This document shows, piece by piece, positions 61,969 to 64,000 of a stretch of 64,000 bases of DNA. Location of the stretch: the NCBI GenBank assembly GCA_002319075.1, contig NVQB01000001.1, positions 3,658,001-3,722,000 of the forward strand, given 5' to 3'. The notes beneath the pieces are model-generated. The model was not told the DNA's origin. It saw nothing but the letters and a program-made list of their open reading frames with translations, and ran no database searches. This stretch comes from Sphingobacteriaceae bacterium (lineage in GTDB: Bacteria > Bacteroidota > Bacteroidia > B-17B0 > Aurantibacillaceae). The number at the start of each line of letters is the position of its first letter. Positions within the stretch are counted from its first letter, which is position 1. The position numbers were made by a program, and so were the translations under genes.

Positions 61969-62526
61969 ATGTCCTACTGCAATGCCATAGACTATATGTC
62001 TGAAGAGAAAAAGGCGATTCACAAACCATATCACGATCTTCAATACGGATTTCCAATACACGATGATAATGAACTTTTTTGCCGGCTTGTTCTGGAAATT
62101 AACCAGGCGGGACTTAGTTGGGAGACCATTTTAAAAAAAGAAAAAACTTTCAGGCTTGCTTACGATAATTTTAATGTGAAAAAAGTAGCGGCTTACAAAG
62201 AGAAAGATTTTGAGCGACTCATGGCCGATCCCGGAATTATTCGTAACAAACTAAAAATAAATGCGGCCATCGAAAACGCGAAAACCCTTTTGTCTTTGCA
62301 AAAAGAATTCGGATCGTTCGAAAAATGGTTGGAGTTGCAGCATCCAAAAAAATTAGAAAACTGGGTGAAGCTTTTTAAAAAAACCTTTCGTTTTACAGGT
62401 GGAGAAATTGTAAATGAATTTTTAATGAGTACGGGTTATCTTCCGGGCGCGCACTCTGAGTCCTGCGGGGTCTACAAAAAAGTTACAAAGGCAAAGCCTT
62501 TGTGGATGAAACCCTCTAAAAAATAA
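61969..62526 (+). CDS. tag: DNA-3-methyladenine glycosylase I
   Basis: 185 aa. MSYCNAIDYMSEEKKAIHKP carries the N-terminal zinc Cys. YHDLQYGFPIHDDNELFCRL and NQAGLSWETILKKEKTFRLA provide the substrate pocket and HhH region. SESCGVYKKV contributes the second zinc Cys, with His nearby. It excises 3-methyladenine from DNA. It is the only DNA-repair gene in this part, and ends against the convergent barrel gene. Confidence 0.95.
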   Translation: MSYCNAIDYMSEEKKAIHKPYHDLQYGFPIHDDNELFCRLVLEINQAGLSWETILKKEKTFRLAYDNFNVKKVAAYKEKDFERLMADPGIIRNKLKINAAIENAKTLLSLQKEFGSFEKWLELQHPKKLENWVKLFKKTFRFTGGEIVNEFLMSTGYLPGAHSESCGVYKKVTKAKPLWMKPSKK

Positions 62527-64000
62527 CTATTTGTTTATTTTTCCCCGCGCATCCTGTTCCCCGATTTCTCTTTTCTCTGCTTTTACTTTTCCGAAATTAT
62601 AAGAGAGGCTAATATTTAATCTCCTTGTATCATTGGAGTTAAAACGTTGCCATTTTTGGTTTTGAAAGTCGGCTGTAGAACTAAAGGTTTCCGAAAAGAA
62701 AATATCGTTAACACCTATTGAGCAGGCCATAGCATTTTTAAAAAACGATTTTTTTATGGCGATGCTTGCTGCGCCTCTTGCTTTGTAGCGCGTGGCAATT
62801 CCCAACCATGGTCCCCAATAGTAAGTGGTAAGTTCTAATTTTAAATCGTGTGGTAAAATAAAAGTATTATTCAGCCATTCGTAATGCGGAATGGCAGATA
62901 GCGAATAGGCCTGGCCGTTTAACTTACCGGCGTACCCTACATAATAAGTGCCAAAATTAAAACTTAGGGTCCACCATTTTTTTAGCTCTTTCCGTATAAA
63001 AAATGAGTAGCGGAGTACCTGGAAATAATCAAGATTCGTGAGGTGTTCAGTACTGACTTTGGTTAGATCGTTTTGCGAAGTGAAACCGCTAATAGCGGTT
63101 TCATAGTGCGTGAATGTGAGGGAGTTAAAAACGCTGCCTTTGTATGAGTAGTTTAAATTAAAATTATGGGCGTAAGCTTGTTTTAAATAAGGATTTCCCT
63201 GGAAGTAATTTAGAACATCGAGAAAAAATATATAAGGATTGAGATTGTTATAATCGGGGCGCCCAATGCGTTTGTTATAACCCAGCGAAAAAATGTGATT
63301 CTTAGAGTGATTGTAATCCATGCTGATAGCAGGAAACAGGTTGAGGTAATTTCTCGTATAAAGCAAAGGCTGATTTTTGGTGCGGGTTTTAATAGCCGTT
63401 TGTTCTGCTCTGAGGCCCAACTGAAAATTAAATTTTTTAATTTCTTTGCTAAGATTAAAATAGGCTGCAGTGACCTTTTCAAGGTAGTTAAAAGTGTTTG
63501 TAAATGCTGTGTCCGTTCTGTATTCGCCTGATAGCAGATCTTTTCGCTGAAGTTTATAATCGCTTTTTATGTCCTGCAAATTATACTTAACGCCCATTTC
63601 AAGGTTTAGTGTTTTGGATAATTTTTTTTCAAAATCAAGTTTGGCAAAAAATAATTTTATATCAAGCCGGTTGTCGTTTAGAAATTCGTTAGGGGGCAGG
63701 GCAGGGGTATTCAGTGAGTCCAGAAAAATGTTTTGGAATTTTCCTTTGTAACTGTCATAGTTGGGAGTATAAAAATCGGTAGAAAATTTAAGTTTGGTGC
63801 CCGTTGTGTCAAATGTGTGTTCAGCATTTAAGTTGTAATTATACATCAGCCAGTCATTGGGAATTGTTTTTTCAAGTACTAATTGCCGGTATCCAAGACT
63901 ATTATCACTAATGGAAGTACTGGCTTTTTCAAAATTATTTCCATAGCCCTTCATTACCTGCACCTTTGCGCCAACTAGTGTATTTTGACCTGCATCCCAA
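62527..64000 (-). CDS. Outer-membrane beta-barrel (TonB-receptor-like) protein, 5' part outside the window
   Basis: At least 490 residues. The frame is open to the right edge (WDAGQNTLVGAKVQVMKGYG), so the beginning, with signal peptide and any plug domain, lies beyond 64000. The visible part is a large barrel with aromatic-rich strands (FNYLEKVTAAYFNLSKEIKK, FNFQLGLRAEQTAIKTRTKN, LSFNFGTYYVGYAGKLNGQA, LELTTYYWGPWLGIATRYKA), typical of the OMP_b-brl_3 group. It likely takes up a nutrient or siderophore. It ends directly after tag on the opposite strand. Confidence 0.88.
   Translation of the reverse strand, partial: WDAGQNTLVGAKVQVMKGYGNNFEKASTSISDNSLGYRQLVLEKTIPNDWLMYNYNLNAEHTFDTTGTKLKFSTDFYTPNYDSYKGKFQNIFLDSLNTPALPPNEFLNDNRLDIKLFFAKLDFEKKLSKTLNLEMGVKYNLQDIKSDYKLQRKDLLSGEYRTDTAFTNTFNYLEKVTAAYFNLSKEIKKFNFQLGLRAEQTAIKTRTKNQPLLYTRNYLNLFPAISMDYNHSKNHIFSLGYNKRIGRPDYNNLNPYIFFLDVLNYFQGNPYLKQAYAHNFNLNYSYKGSVFNSLTFTHYETAISGFTSQNDLTKVSTEHLTNLDYFQVLRYSFFIRKELKKWWTLSFNFGTYYVGYAGKLNGQAYSLSAIPHYEWLNNTFILPHDLKLELTTYYWGPWLGIATRYKARGAASIAIKKSFFKNAMACSIGVNDIFFSETFSSTADFQNQKWQRFNSNDTRRLNISLSYNFGKVKAEKREIGEQDARGKINK

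Overview
The window reads as one contiguous piece of an AT-rich chromosome from the phylum Bacteroidota. Signs are: GSCFA, DUF3467 and DUF6428 proteins; carboxypeptidase-like regulatory domains with outer-membrane barrels; a caa3-type oxidase set with two subunit III genes; lipoproteins with SC-type lipoboxes; and promoters matching the Bacteroidota pattern TTG-N19/20-TAnnTTTG (best at 32928-32957, 44526-44555 and 32026-32056). The family or genus cannot be read from the sequence alone.

From 1 to 31.9 kb the content is mostly housekeeping. It holds a secreted TPR protein, aspS with a TauE exporter, a CCA-adding enzyme with a GSCFA protein, two small paralogous lipoproteins, proline dehydrogenase, an M16 peptidase, dnaX, two CarboxypepD_reg proteins, aroE, tex, DUF3467, pyrF with a nucleoside phosphorylase, an abundant-looking TPR lipoprotein, the ctaB/cox III/cox III/cox IV cluster, a PAS histidine kinase and a catalytically degenerate M16 homologue. 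A ten-copy 50-59 bp intergenic repeat lies at 15.0-15.55 kb.

A tRNA-Ser(GGA) gene at 32.1 kb is followed by two near-identical 187-bp tandem units. Each begins with the last 14-17 nt of the tRNA, and a third copy of that tRNA tail follows. This is the layout known from the E. coli tyrT/rtT locus.

From 32.9 to 38.1 kb there is a TetR-controlled EmrAB-TolC type efflux operon followed by a decayed HMG-CoA lyase gene. From 38 to 52.7 kb is a respiration and nitrosative-stress island. It has an AraC regulator, YceI, a SnoaL-like lipoprotein, two divergent Crp/Fnr regulators with shared palindromes, DoxX, a ferric-reductase-like flavocytochrome and an NsrR-like Rrf2 regulator with an operator over its own promoter. 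A tight gene train follows: a cbb3-type CcoN with a duplicated N-terminal extension, a CcoO fused to an extra cytochrome c domain, two small membrane proteins, a group III truncated haemoglobin, a membrane protein, tryptophan 2,3-dioxygenase, ScdA/RIC and a hemerythrin. I infer that it handles low O2 and NO.

From 52.8 to 64 kb come a response regulator with a multi-PAS kinase, a decaying ars locus (ArsR, DUF6428, truncated ArsC-like phosphatase, two matching operators), a PKD-like lipoprotein whose signal peptide is out of frame by one base, an SDR enzyme, an AraC regulator, a SET-domain protein, a dicarboxylate symporter, DNA-3-methyladenine glycosylase I and the 3' part of an outer-membrane barrel gene running off the window.
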